Positions 16,878-25,195 of a DNA stretch of 64,000 bases are shown piece by piece (position 1 is the first letter of the stretch; every line of letters begins with the position of its first letter). The notes under the pieces were generated by a model. The model was not told the DNA's origin. It made no database searches and saw nothing but the letters and a program-made list of their open reading frames with translations. Both the position numbers and the translations under genes were made by a program. This stretch comes from Algoriphagus sp. NG3 (GTDB lineage: Bacteria > Bacteroidota > Bacteroidia > Cytophagales > Cyclobacteriaceae): contig NZ_CP139421.1 in assembly GCF_034119865.1 (NCBI RefSeq), positions 5,434,501 through 5,498,500 of the forward strand, written 5' to 3'.

Positions 16878-17756
16878 ATGAACTTCTTTGTGATTGCATT
16901 ACTATCTATTTTGACTGTTTTAGCGAGTCCTCCAAACAAAGTGGATGAGGATTGGGAGTTGCTGTTGGATAGCCAATTGACAAATTGGGAAAATTACCTC
17001 AGCTATAGACATAAACCCGGGTACAATGGAAAAGTACCAACAGATGAGAACGGAAAGGAAGTTTTGCCTATAGGGTACAACAAGGACGAGACTGGAGTAT
17101 TTACCGTTTTGGAAGGGGAAGATGGACCTGTGTTGCGGGTAAGTGGAGAAATTTATGGCAGTATTTTTACCAAAAAATCATATAAAAATTATCACTTAAA
17201 ACTTCAAGTTAAGTGGGGGGAAGACAAGTACGAACCTAGAAAGGATTTGCTTAAAGACTCTGGGATTTTGTATCATTCTATAGGGGAGGCCGGTGTAGAA
17301 TATTGGCGTTCTTGGATGCTTTCGCAGGAATTTCAGGTGATGGAAGGCCACATGGGCGATTTCTGGTGTCAGGCCAGTTCTGCCATTGATATCCGGTCTT
17401 TTCCTTCAGAAGGGGATAAAATGAGTCCTGTAGCAGATAGCGCCCAACCTTTCCGTTCTTTTCAGGGTGGGGGGGATGTGTTCTGCCTGAGGTCAGCTAA
17501 TTTTGAAACTCCCGATAATGGCTGGACTACCCTCGAACTTATCACTTTTGAAGGTAAGAGTCTGCATATCGTCAATGGGAATGTGGCCATGGTGTTGGAA
17601 AACTCCCGATATATAAATGAAGACGGTATAGAAGTTCCTCTTATAGAAGGAAAAATACAGCTTCAGAGTGAAGCCGCAGAGGTCTTTTTTAAAGACATAC
17701 AAATTAGGCCTATTTTAGAATTACCAATGGACTATGCAGGTTTATTTGATGAGTAG
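16878..17756 (+). CDS. Secreted DUF1080 (3-keto-disaccharide hydrolase family) protein
   Basis: Exported concanavalin-like protein of 292 residues. A signal peptide is visible (MNFFVIALLSILTVLASPP). The mature part opens EDWELLLDSQLTNWENYL, the usual DUF1080 entry, and includes KLQVKWGEDKYEP, DSGILYHS and QEFQVMEGHMGDFW, then a terminal FFKDIQIRPI strand. Some family members cleave 3-keto-glycosides; others are only carbohydrate-binding. The divergent AraC gene probably regulates it. No GMC or Gfo/Idh oxidoreductase that would make 3-keto sugars is adjacent. Confidence 0.88.
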   Translation: MNFFVIALLSILTVLASPPNKVDEDWELLLDSQLTNWENYLSYRHKPGYNGKVPTDENGKEVLPIGYNKDETGVFTVLEGEDGPVLRVSGEIYGSIFTKKSYKNYHLKLQVKWGEDKYEPRKDLLKDSGILYHSIGEAGVEYWRSWMLSQEFQVMEGHMGDFWCQASSAIDIRSFPSEGDKMSPVADSAQPFRSFQGGGDVFCLRSANFETPDNGWTTLELITFEGKSLHIVNGNVAMVLENSRYINEDGIEVPLIEGKIQLQSEAAEVFFKDIQIRPILELPMDYAGLFDE

Positions 17757-17970
17757 TAGGGCTTAAGGCATTATTTCGGCTAAAATCAGGAGTAGCATTC
17801 TTCCTTGCCTCACCCAACTGATGGGGAGTAGCTTCATCGGATTACTTGTAGTAAATAGGTTCCTGCTTTTGTCTGGATTACAAATTTGATCCCTTTGATA
17901 ACATCTGAGATTATTGACTTCCGAGTCCATTTTATGAATCTGGAAATCGAAGAACAACTATCAGGCTTCA

Positions 17971-18010
17971 AAATACAATTAACCAACTATCATTGATAGA
18001 AATTGTATTT
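17971..18010. repeat. AT-rich bipartite hairpin after the DUF1080 gene
   Basis: AAATACAATT (17971-17980) pairs with AATTGTATTT (18001-18010), and inside it CTATCA (17987-17992) pairs with TGATAG (17994-17999). A T run follows on the plus strand, so it may end DUF1080 transcription 215 bases after the stop. The intervening 17757-17970 shows no gene. Confidence 0.5.
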
Positions 18011-18160
18011 TTTATATAATTAATTATATTTTTTATGCAAGGAAATTTTAAAAATTAAATTTTTACTTTAGAGCAATAAGTAAGTCATCGATGTAATTAT
18101 TTATTTGGGGATGTCGAAAACCAATTTTTAAGAGTAGACAACAAACAAAAACTAACGGTT

Positions 18161-18235
18161 ATGAATCTTATTTCATCTCTACTTGAAGTTGTTCTTGGAC
18201 TTTTGTCTGGTCTTTTGGGAGGCCTTGGACTATAA
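18161..18235 (+). CDS. Possible 24-residue hydrophobic microprotein with glycine zipper
   Basis: ATG at 18161, stop TAA at 18233-18235. The peptide begins MNLISSLLEVV and ends LLGGLGL; it is almost wholly leucine, valine, glycine and serine with one acidic residue (E9). Glycines 13, 17 and 21 form a GxxxGxxxG zipper, a motif of self-associating membrane helices. It is far too short for standard gene callers. Support for a real gene: an AT-rich upstream region, an A-rich stretch before the ATG (as is common in Bacteroidota), and a strong terminator 71 bases after the stop, giving a compact transcript. Nothing else in the 900-base gap competes. It could be a type I toxin-like, signalling or amphipathic peptide, or a chance ORF within a small RNA. 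Confidence 0.5.
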   Translation: MNLISSLLEVVLGLLSGLLGGLGL

Positions 18236-18305
18236 TCAAAGCTATGGATCAACGATCCCGTCTACTACTTTTGTAATACAATAAATATTGCACCAGATGG
18301 GACAC

Positions 18306-18336
18306 AAAAGCCACTTCTAAAATGAAGTGGCTTTTT
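18306..18336 (+). terminator. Rho-independent terminator after the microprotein ORF
   Basis: AAAAGCCACTTC / GAAGTGGCTTTTT, a 12-bp perfect stem with loop TAAAAT and a T run on the plus strand. It implies a plus-strand transcript ending here, although no annotated-size gene lies upstream within 500 bases. Confidence 0.88.
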
Positions 18337-18383
18337 ATTGTGTGCATATAGGATCAATGAACATACGGGAAGTAAGTAGGGCC

Positions 18384-18462
18384 TGCTGAAAAACGCAATA
18401 ATAGATTAAAAGCTATCATTTTGACTGATTAGCTCATTTTTCATGCGTGCGGTTTTTCAGCA
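18384..18462. repeat. MITE-like element with TGCTGAAAAAC ends
   Basis: TGCTGAAAAAC (18384-18394) and GTTTTTCAGCA (18452-18462) are perfect 11-bp inverted termini of a 79-base segment. Termini of this kind are found at insertion-sequence ends. No flanking direct repeat was recognised and there is no transposase, so it would be a non-autonomous element or remnant. Confidence 0.5.
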
Positions 18463-18684
18463 AGTGCAAGCTTCTTGACGAAAAGAGGTCTTTATCCATG
18501 CACCAAAAAATGCCAAAATCGTGATTTTCATGCTAGCCTCAGCCATACCATCTTCTACGTTGGCCTCATTCGAAGTATAAGCATACATCTTCACTCGGCC
18601 GCCTTGAATCTGGCATAGCTGAGACTTTTACAGCAAGCCCTAAGTATGGATTCCACATGGAGTATTTCTCCACATTTGCCAATT
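18463..18684. other. Unassigned intergenic DNA
   Basis: Reading frames are short and broken on both strands and resemble no protein family I recognise. Base composition is higher in GC than the 18000-18150 stretch. It may be part of the adjacent repeat. Confidence 0.4.
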
Positions 18685-18990
18685 TCAAATAAAGCCTTTG
18701 AGCGCATGTATTAAATCCCGCTTGGTAATCAAGCCCCCTTTTCTCCATAGGATTTTGCCTTTTTTAAACAAAATGTAATTGGGAATGGATCGAACGGCAA
18801 ATTGCTGGGCGAGCTGAGGGTTTTTATCGATGTTGATCTTTAGGAGCTTGATTTTCCCTCCTAGTTCGGCCAGGACTTCGTCGATTATGGGATCCATGGT
18901 CTGACACGGACCACACCAATCCGCATAAAAATCTACCAGAACGGCATCTTGGCTTTTAAGCATTACGTCTTTCGGGTTGCGTTTGGGCAT
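18685..18990 (-). CDS. Thioredoxin
   Basis: Cytosolic thiol-disulfide reductase of 101 residues. The active site FYADWCGPCQTMDP places the redox pair at C26 and C29 with the canonical CGPC sequence; the cis-proline region is VRSIPNYILFKKGK. The start is ATG at 18988-18990 (MPKRNPKDVM). A frame extension to 19152 would add 54 residues rich in C, R and aromatic residues that no thioredoxin has, so it is rejected. It stands alone among repeats, facing away from the Skp/BamA operon. Confidence 0.93.
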   Translation of the reverse strand: MPKRNPKDVMLKSQDAVLVDFYADWCGPCQTMDPIIDEVLAELGGKIKLLKINIDKNPQLAQQFAVRSIPNYILFKKGKILWRKGGLITKRDLIHALKGFI

Positions 18991-19055
18991 AGTATTGAAG
19001 ATAAACTGTACTAAAATTAGGAAGGGGAAACTATGAATGAAAGTCCGAATTGGAT

Positions 19056-19383
19056 CCTGCTTCTGGAGAAGCAGGTATAACAGAGATTCTGCTCTTTGGA
19101 CACTGGTTCTACACGTTTTATGGCCAATACATTTTACTGGGCTGATCAACACATGCCTTTACATTACTGATCGTGCCGTTGGCACTCTGAAAACATATCA
19201 GCCTCATTAACCCAGAATTGTATTCTGGGCATTTACAGGCCTTGCCTTTGGCAAGGAAAATCATTTTGCCGTGTTTTCTTGAGTGTTTGTGCCAAAGGCA
19301 CAACAAGTAACTGCCCTGAATACAGCAAAGCGAAATTCAGGGTTGGGAAATCCGAATGAATCGGCCAAAAGTGCCAACGGCAC
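19056..19383. repeat. Cluster of REP-like palindromes upstream of the thioredoxin gene
   Basis: Seven palindromes lie in 330 bases: CCTGCTTC/GAAGCAGG (19056-19075), GTGCC-GTT-GGCAC (19173-19185), CCCAGAAT-TGT-ATTCTGGG (19211-19229), CCTTGCC-TTT-GGCAAGG (19240-19256), TTGTGCC-AAA-GGCACAA (19287-19303), CCCTGAAT/ATTCAGGG (19314-19342) and GTGCC-AAC-GGCAC (19371-19383). Four share a GCC-NNN-GGC core with a three-base loop, so they are one family. No gene is seen in 18991-19577. Such arrays in other bacteria are mobilised by Y1-type REP-associated transposases, none of which is present here. Confidence 0.72.
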
Positions 19384-19577
19384 GTTCGGTAATTTATGGC
19401 TTAATTTTGCAGATGGAGATCCTAATATCTTTGGGTAAAACTAAGAGAGCTAGGTGCCTATGTGGTCAATCAAAAGTTAATTACACGGTCAAGCTTTTTG
19501 ATCACTCCCCATCTTCCAAGTCTGATTCTCTCTTCGCTATCCTCTGTGGACTTAGTGGTAAAGAAAGGAACAAAAAA

Positions 19578-19610
19578 AAACCGCTGGTTCAATCCTGAAC
19601 CAGCGGTTTC
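19578..19610 (-). terminator. Rho-independent terminator of the bamA-skp operon
   Basis: AAACCGCTGGTTC / GAACCAGCGGTTT, a 13-bp perfect stem with loop AATCCT, followed on the minus strand by a run of nine T. It lies 20 bases after the last Skp-like gene. Confidence 0.93.
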
Positions 19611-19629
19611 TTTTTAATTTGTTTTTGAA

Positions 19630-20175
19630 TTAATTACCTGCAGGAGCAGCTGGCATTTCTAGTCCTAGCTTCGCCAATACTAATTCAGTGAATTTATCTT
19701 CTTCTTTAGTGTAAAGAAGAACAGGTGACTGACCTGCGGATTCAGCAAAGATATGGGTGTAGTTGTTTTCTGCTGCCACAGCATTGATTGCATTGATTAC
19801 TTTATTCTGGACAGGAGAAAGCAATTCTCCCAGCTTTCTCTGGTAGCTGACTTGGGAATCAGACCTCATTTTCTCTAATGAGGCATTAAGATCTGTTAAT
19901 TCCTTCTCTTTCGCAGCTCTTGCATCTTCAGTCATGGAATTCATGGATTGTTGATAAGATTGAACCTGGCGCTGAAAATCTTCGCCTTTTAGTTGCATGG
20001 TAGTCTGCAGTTGTGTTTCATAATCCTTGATGTCAGAAGCTATCTGCTCCATTTCCGGCATCAAATCCATGATAAATTCTACGTTGGTATAACCAATCTT
20101 TACATCTTGCGCCTGAGCTGCCAATCCTACGCAAAGCAAGGCTACTGCGGAAAGGATAACTTTTACTTTGATCAT
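19630..20175 (-). CDS. OmpH/Skp-family periplasmic chaperone
   Basis: Periplasmic chaperone (181 residues) that holds unfolded outer-membrane proteins on the way to BamA. Signal peptide MIKVKVILSAVALLCVGLAAQA, then the family opening DVKIGYTNVEFIMDLMPEM and a long coiled-coil middle (about 40-110). The end carries YTHIFAESAGQSPVLLYTKE. It is the last of two adjacent Skp paralogues downstream of bamA on the same strand and is followed by a strong terminator. Confidence 0.92.
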   Translation of the reverse strand: MIKVKVILSAVALLCVGLAAQAQDVKIGYTNVEFIMDLMPEMEQIASDIKDYETQLQTTMQLKGEDFQRQVQSYQQSMNSMTEDARAAKEKELTDLNASLEKMRSDSQVSYQRKLGELLSPVQNKVINAINAVAAENNYTHIFAESAGQSPVLLYTKEEDKFTELVLAKLGLEMPAAPAGN

Positions 20176-20189
20176 TTCTGTGTTTCTAT

Positions 20190-20720
20190 TTATTTGTTGT
20201 CTTCTATTCCCAATTCCTCCAATATAAACTCCGAATAGTCGTGCCTGGGGTCTGTATAGATAATCGCCGATGGTGCGGCGGCCTTATCAAATAGCATTCC
20301 CAGATTGTTTCGTCTGCTTACCCGCTCCATAGCATCATAGATTTTGGACTGTAGGGGCTGCATCAGTTCTGCCTGCTTTTGGAAATACTGCCCGTCTATA
20401 CCGAAAATTCTATTATTGAATTCTTGGGATTCCTTTTGTTTTAATTTAATCTGTTCCAGCCTTTGCTGGTACATCTCTTCTGTGAGAAGAACTTCCTCTG
20501 CTTTTAGCTGGACAGAAAGTTCTTTAATCTCTTTATCCAAATTTTGTGCCTCTTTCTTCCACTCCGAGCTGATCTTCTCAAGTTCCTCCTGGATTACTTT
20601 GTAGTCCGGATGCTTGTTGAGGATATACTCCGAATCAATATATCCTAACTTCTGCGCTGCCAAAGGTACTGCTTGAAGGACAAAGAGCAGCAAAAATACA
20701 ATTTTCAGTGATTTATTCAT
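20190..20720 (-). CDS. OmpH/Skp-family periplasmic chaperone
   Basis: First of two Skp-like genes after bamA (176 residues). Signal peptide MNKSLKIVFLLLFVLQAVPLAA, family opening QKLGYIDSEYILNKHPDY, acidic/basic coiled coil (about 45-120) and a C-terminal NLGMLFDKAAAPSAIIYTDP segment. Only 14 bases separate it from the next paralogue. Tandem Skp copies beside bamA are common in Bacteroidota and may favour different clients. Confidence 0.92.
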   Translation of the reverse strand: MNKSLKIVFLLLFVLQAVPLAAQKLGYIDSEYILNKHPDYKVIQEELEKISSEWKKEAQNLDKEIKELSVQLKAEEVLLTEEMYQQRLEQIKLKQKESQEFNNRIFGIDGQYFQKQAELMQPLQSKIYDAMERVSRRNNLGMLFDKAAAPSAIIYTDPRHDYSEFILEELGIEDNK

Positions 20721-20813
20721 GCGTTTGGGAAGTTAACATTAGCTATATTTTGGTACATTCCATGAACGTCAAATTTTGCATAAATTAACTATTCCCACCT
20801 GGTAAATCTAGAC

Positions 20814-23510
20814 TTATCGTAATTGCTGGCCAATGGTAAAGTGGAATTGTGAGCCACTTCTAGTTCTTCCTCCAGGGATAGGATCGAATCCATAGCCCCA
20901 GTCAATACCCAAGAGTCCAAATGCAGGCATAAATATTCTGGCTCCGGCTCCTGCGGACTTTTTCAAATCATAGGGGTTGAAGTCCTTATAAGTTCCCCAG
21001 TTGTTTCCTGCCTCGGCAAATGCAAGCAAAAAGATGGTAGCGGAAGGATTAGGAGATACCAGATACCTCACCTCCATCACGTATTTATTATATACTACCC
21101 CTCCATAAGGATCTGCGCCTTCCTGTCCTCTGGTGTCTCTACCTGGGGTGATAGATTGGTTTTCGTAGCCACGTAAGCCAATGATCTCCTGACCTAATGC
21201 GAAATTGTTCATGGTCATACCGTCACCGCCCATTACAAATCTCTCCAATGGGATGATGCCCAATTTATTGCCATAGGATCCTAAGAATCCCATATGGGCC
21301 CTGGCGCTACCTACTAACTTGGTGGAGCCAAATAATGGGGTATAGAATGAGGCATCAAACATCCATTTGTGATATTCCAGCCACTTATACTTTTCCTGAT
21401 CTGGGGTTTCCGCCGTGATGTTCTTGTTTAGTGAACTGTAAGGAGGAGTGAACGTACCTGACAGAATTATATTGGATCCGAATCTAGGATAGGTAGGGTT
21501 GTCAATGTTATATCTCGCTATAGTAGTATTCCATGCCAAACTGTTGGAAGTCCCGGTAGGGTAGCTTAACCCAAATGAAGTTCCAAAACGGTCAAATTCA
21601 TAGATCTGAAACTGCAGGGAGTTTCTGATACTGAAGTTGTCATCGGGCCAGGTTACTCTCTTGGCAAGACCAAGTGTCAAACCTGTAATTTTGAAATAGC
21701 CTAGCTCGTCTCCAAAACTGGACTGGTTAAAGAAATCAACCTGCCGCTGTACGGAGTGGTTGAATGAGAAGCTTAGGGCATTTGGTTTCTTGCCACCAAA
21801 CCATGGTTCGGTCAGTGAAATGGAATAGTTCTGGAAAGTACGTCCGTTAGCCTGAACACGGAGAGACAGCTTTTGTCCATCTCCTACAGGAAGTGGATCC
21901 CATTTGGAGAAATCGCCTATATTCCGGATTGAGAAATTGTTGAACGATAGTCCGACTGTACCTACGAATCCGTAAAATCCGCCCCAACCCCCGGAAAGTT
22001 CTATCTGGTCATTAGGACGCTCTTCCAGGTTGAAGGTAATATCCACTGTAGCGGCTTCGAAGTTTGGTCTGAGATCCGGTTCGATTTTTTCAGGATCAAA
22101 GTAGCCCAAAGTGGAAAGTTCCCGGATAGTACGTACAAGGAGTTCTCTGTTGAATTTCTGACCAGGAAGGATACGGATTTCCCGCATGACTACGTGGTCG
22201 GAAGTCCGCTCATTTCCTTTGATATTGACAGAGTTCACGGTCACTTGAGGGCCTTCCATGATTCTCATTTCCAGATCTATAGAGTCTCCTGATACATTTA
22301 TTTCTACAGGATCTATATTGAAGAATAAGTAGCCATCATTCTGGTAAAGGGAACTTACATCATCCCCTCTGCTGGGATCATAATTGAGTCTTTTATCGAG
22401 TTTTTCTTTATCATATACATCCCCTCGCTGAATGCCGAGCTTAGCAAGCAATACTTGGTCCGGGTGGATGAAATTTCCGTTGAAGGTGATATTTCTATAA
22501 TAATACTTACGTCCTTCTTCCAAGGCGATATCAATGTTGATCTTGTCCTCACTAAAGTCGTAAACAGAGTCTGCGGTGATTTTCGCATCTCGGAACCCCC
22601 TACTCTGGTAGAAATTGATCACATTATCCTTGTCATTTCTATATTCTTTGGGAATGTACTTGGAGCCGTTGAAGAAATTGAGCTTGAAGTTTTTGTTGAT
22701 ATAGTCTTTCACATCTTCATGCGAGGCAGAATCAGTGTATAGGATGGTATTTTTGATGTCTTCTGCACTGGCATCCGTCAGTCTGGAAAACCCGTCCTTA
22801 AACACACTTACTCTAGCATGTTCCTTGGTCTTTTTAAGCTTCTTTTTGAGTTTGGTGTCATTCAGCTCTTCATTGCCGTAGAACTTGATTTCATTGATTC
22901 TCACCTTTGAATTCTGCTCTACGTCGAAAATCAGCTTGACCGAGTTAGGGAGTGTAGTATCTCTTTCTTGCTTGATTTTGACATCAGCATTCATAAAGCC
23001 CTTGTCAAGGTAGTACCGCTCGATAGTACGCTTTGCGTTATTTAACACGTCATCTCTCACCACACGTCCTCTGATGTTTACTTTGTCTCGGAGTTCGCTT
23101 TCCTGGGTTTTGTTCATCCCGGTAAACTCCACTCGGGAGAATCTTGGCCGTTCGGTCAGATCGAGTAATAGGGAGATATCATCCCCTTCAATCTTAGTGA
23201 CCAGGATTTTTACGTCACCGATGATGCCTTGTCCCCAGAGTTTTTTCAGGGCATTGGAAATAGCATCTCCCGGCACCTCGATTTGATCATCCACTTTCAG
23301 TCCGGAAAGAGAGAGAATGGCGATTTCATCCAGGGTGGTGAGTCCTACGGCTTTTATTTCTGCGATCCTATATGTTTTAGGCTGGGCGTAATTCAGCTCC
23401 AAAATATCGATTGGCTTGCTTGTGGCATAGCGACTTTGACCCAAACGTATTTGCGCCATTGCTGAACTTGCCCAAACCAGACAAAACAGAATCAGTAAAC
23501 TTTTTTTCAT
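20814..23510 (-). CDS. bamA: Outer-membrane protein assembly factor BamA
   Basis: Central subunit of the BAM complex, inserting beta-barrel proteins into the outer membrane. The 898-residue protein has a signal peptide (MKKSLLILFCLVWASSAMA), a series of POTRA domains (about 50-480; for example PRFSRVEFTGMNKTQ and VNSVNIKGNERTSDHVV) and a C-terminal barrel with IIGLRGYENQSITPG, the lid-loop motif region. ATG at 23508-23510 is chosen because it starts a good signal peptide 8 bases after the uppS stop; an upstream in-frame start at 23588 would overlap uppS. The last residues are FHFTIGQQLR rather than ending in an aromatic residue. Confidence 0.95.
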   Translation of the reverse strand: MKKSLLILFCLVWASSAMAQIRLGQSRYATSKPIDILELNYAQPKTYRIAEIKAVGLTTLDEIAILSLSGLKVDDQIEVPGDAISNALKKLWGQGIIGDVKILVTKIEGDDISLLLDLTERPRFSRVEFTGMNKTQESELRDKVNIRGRVVRDDVLNNAKRTIERYYLDKGFMNADVKIKQERDTTLPNSVKLIFDVEQNSKVRINEIKFYGNEELNDTKLKKKLKKTKEHARVSVFKDGFSRLTDASAEDIKNTILYTDSASHEDVKDYINKNFKLNFFNGSKYIPKEYRNDKDNVINFYQSRGFRDAKITADSVYDFSEDKINIDIALEEGRKYYYRNITFNGNFIHPDQVLLAKLGIQRGDVYDKEKLDKRLNYDPSRGDDVSSLYQNDGYLFFNIDPVEINVSGDSIDLEMRIMEGPQVTVNSVNIKGNERTSDHVVMREIRILPGQKFNRELLVRTIRELSTLGYFDPEKIEPDLRPNFEAATVDITFNLEERPNDQIELSGGWGGFYGFVGTVGLSFNNFSIRNIGDFSKWDPLPVGDGQKLSLRVQANGRTFQNYSISLTEPWFGGKKPNALSFSFNHSVQRQVDFFNQSSFGDELGYFKITGLTLGLAKRVTWPDDNFSIRNSLQFQIYEFDRFGTSFGLSYPTGTSNSLAWNTTIARYNIDNPTYPRFGSNIILSGTFTPPYSSLNKNITAETPDQEKYKWLEYHKWMFDASFYTPLFGSTKLVGSARAHMGFLGSYGNKLGIIPLERFVMGGDGMTMNNFALGQEIIGLRGYENQSITPGRDTRGQEGADPYGGVVYNKYVMEVRYLVSPNPSATIFLLAFAEAGNNWGTYKDFNPYDLKKSAGAGARIFMPAFGLLGIDWGYGFDPIPGGRTRSGSQFHFTIGQQLR

Positions 23511-23517
23511 TAATTGC

Positions 23518-24255
23518 TTAAGATTTAACTTGCTCACCCGTTTTGCCAAATCTCCTTTCCCTTGATTGGAAATCGGAAACTGCGGCAAAGAGGTGCTCTC
23601 TTCTAAAATCCGGCCATAGTACAGGGGTGAAATACATCTCTGTGTAGGCCAGTTGCCATAGTAGAAAATTGCTTATCCGGTATTCACCACTAGTTCTGAT
23701 CATCAATTCAGGATCAGGATAGTTGGCTGTTTCCAGGTGCTCGGCCATTACTTTTTCTGTAATGTCTTCCACGTTCAATTTTCCTTCTGAGACTTTTTGA
23801 GCAATGTGTTTAGCTGCGTGAGTGAGCTCCCAGTGACCGCTGTAGCTAAGTGCCAGGATCACTTTGAGGCCGGTATTTTTGGATGTTATCTCCTTCACCT
23901 TCATCAGCGTCTTATAGGCCGACGGAGGTAGGCTTTCTACATCTCCTATACTTTCTAATCTGAAGTTGCCGTTCATCAACATGGGGATCTCATCAGACAT
24001 AGTCTTTACGAGTAGTTCCATTAGTCCGTCAACTTCTGCTTTGGGTCTAGACCAGTTCTCAGTGGAAAAGGAGAATAAGGTCAGGTATTTAACACCTAGG
24101 CTGTCTGCTCCTTCTATAGCTTCCCGGACTGCCTTTGTGGCGTTTTTATGCCCAAATATGCGCATAGCGCCTTTCTTTGTGGCCCAGCGTCCATTGCCGT
24201 CCATGATGATGGCAATATGCTTTGGGATGTTGATGTTGTCTGATACTTCCTTCAT
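23518..24255 (-). CDS. uppS: Isoprenyl transferase (undecaprenyl diphosphate synthase)
   Basis: Makes the C55 lipid carrier for peptidoglycan and O-antigen by adding isopentenyl units in cis. The 245-residue protein has HIAIIMDGNGRWATKKG with the catalytic aspartate, LTLFSFSTENWSRP, and near the end IRTSGEYRISNFLLWQLAYT. ATG at 24253-24255 gives the usual family length; a longer frame to 24405 would overlap the DUF6089 gene and is rejected. It sits between the DUF6089 barrel gene and bamA in a same-strand envelope cluster. Confidence 0.95.
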   Translation of the reverse strand: MKEVSDNINIPKHIAIIMDGNGRWATKKGAMRIFGHKNATKAVREAIEGADSLGVKYLTLFSFSTENWSRPKAEVDGLMELLVKTMSDEIPMLMNGNFRLESIGDVESLPPSAYKTLMKVKEITSKNTGLKVILALSYSGHWELTHAAKHIAQKVSEGKLNVEDITEKVMAEHLETANYPDPELMIRTSGEYRISNFLLWQLAYTEMYFTPVLWPDFRREHLFAAVSDFQSRERRFGKTGEQVKS

Positions 24256-24338
24256 TCCAGCCGTCTCCGGTCCCTTACTTTTTTGGAGGTACAAAAATGC
24301 CATTTCTTTTCCAAATATTTGCCCTAGGGCCCGATTTA

Positions 24339-25130
24339 TTAATATGCGTAGCATTTGGTAGTCATGATAGTATAGCTGATTGTTACCCCGAAGAAGTAAT
24401 ACCAATCCTTGTCATATGCATTCCCGAAATTGATCCCGTAGGGTTGGTCAGGATTGTTTGGATCCTGGAATCTGGGAATGACCGGTTCTTTACTGTCTAT
24501 TTTATCCAGGTAATCTGTAAAGGTTGGTCTAAAGCCGAGTTCAGCGGCCAAAGTCCATCGCTCATCAAGTTGGAATTTCACTCCTCCTCCAAAGGGAATA
24601 ACCAGCGTCGCCAGATTATACCTAGTGGAGACATTGTATTGGTGCGTGTTTCCCTTTGCAAAGACGAGCGTATAGCCTACCCCAAAGAAAGCATATGGTG
24701 AGAACCGGAATTCGGAATTTTGCGTGAGGTAGTCCAGAAAGTTGAACTCCATCACCGCAGAACCTTCCAGTACCCCAGCTCTAAACCTGCCATCTCTGGC
24801 CTTCGCCAGTTGGTCTATGGGCTTGATGCTGTCAGCCGCATTAAGGCCACCGCCGGAAATGCCTACCCGCAGTGACCACACATTGTCAAAATTTCTCCTG
24901 CCAAACAACGTGCCTTGAGGTCCTAATTGACCCGGATCAATCTTCCTGATTATATCACCTGAATAAGCCGCGACTCCTATGCCGCCGCCTATTTCGTATT
25001 TCTGCGCCTGAATTTCTCCGGTAATACCTAAGAAAAGCAGCGGAAATAAGAGTAAGTAGTTGGTAATCTGAAAATTGACCTTTTTCAAGACGATGCAAGA
25101 TATGAAGTACCTAACGTTTAAAAAACGCAT
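24339..25130 (-). CDS. DUF6089-type outer-membrane beta-barrel protein
   Basis: Predicted outer-membrane barrel of unknown function, commonly found next to uppS-bamA in Bacteroidota. The mature part starts about at QKYEIGGGIGVAAYSGDI and has repeated amphipathic strands (RFSPYAFFGVGYTLVFAKG, ATLVIPFGGGVKFQL). Start uncertain: ATG at 25130 is used; a TTG at 25088 would begin nearer the signal peptide (NYLLLFPLLFLGITGEIQA). A frame extension to 25190 would overlap its own likely promoter and is not used. Confidence 0.8.
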   Translation of the reverse strand: MRFLNVRYFISCIVLKKVNFQITNYLLLFPLLFLGITGEIQAQKYEIGGGIGVAAYSGDIIRKIDPGQLGPQGTLFGRRNFDNVWSLRVGISGGGLNAADSIKPIDQLAKARDGRFRAGVLEGSAVMEFNFLDYLTQNSEFRFSPYAFFGVGYTLVFAKGNTHQYNVSTRYNLATLVIPFGGGVKFQLDERWTLAAELGFRPTFTDYLDKIDSKEPVIPRFQDPNNPDQPYGINFGNAYDKDWYYFFGVTISYTIMTTKCYAY

Positions 25131-25187
25131 GAAAGTATTTAGCGGGTTAATAATTGTTAAGCTCAAATCAGGTAGGTATTCAGTACA

Positions 25188-25195
25188 CAAATTTA
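25188..25195 (-). promoter_or_regulatory. Probable -7 element for the DUF6089-uppS-bamA-skp unit
   Basis: The minus strand reads TAAATTTG here, an exact TAnnTTTG match overlapping the nadK stop codon. It predicts a transcript start near 25181, inside the long DUF6089 frame, which favours the shorter start for that gene. Confidence 0.5.

Noticed and set aside
18566..18748. 60-codon minus-strand ORF overlapping the thioredoxin 3' end
   Set aside because: Overlaps a clear gene in another frame and resembles nothing known.
18991..19152. In-frame N-terminal extension of the thioredoxin gene
   Set aside because: The 54 extra residues carry no signal or conserved motif and thioredoxins begin as the ATG at 18990 does.
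19173..19383. CRISPR array
   Set aside because: The repeated units are short palindromes with irregular spacing and differing sequences, not identical direct repeats with uniform spacers.
23511..23588. Upstream start for BamA
   Set aside because: Would overlap uppS and places a good signal peptide in the interior.
24256..24405. Upstream start for UppS
   Set aside because: Adds 50 residues absent from the family and overlaps the DUF6089 gene.
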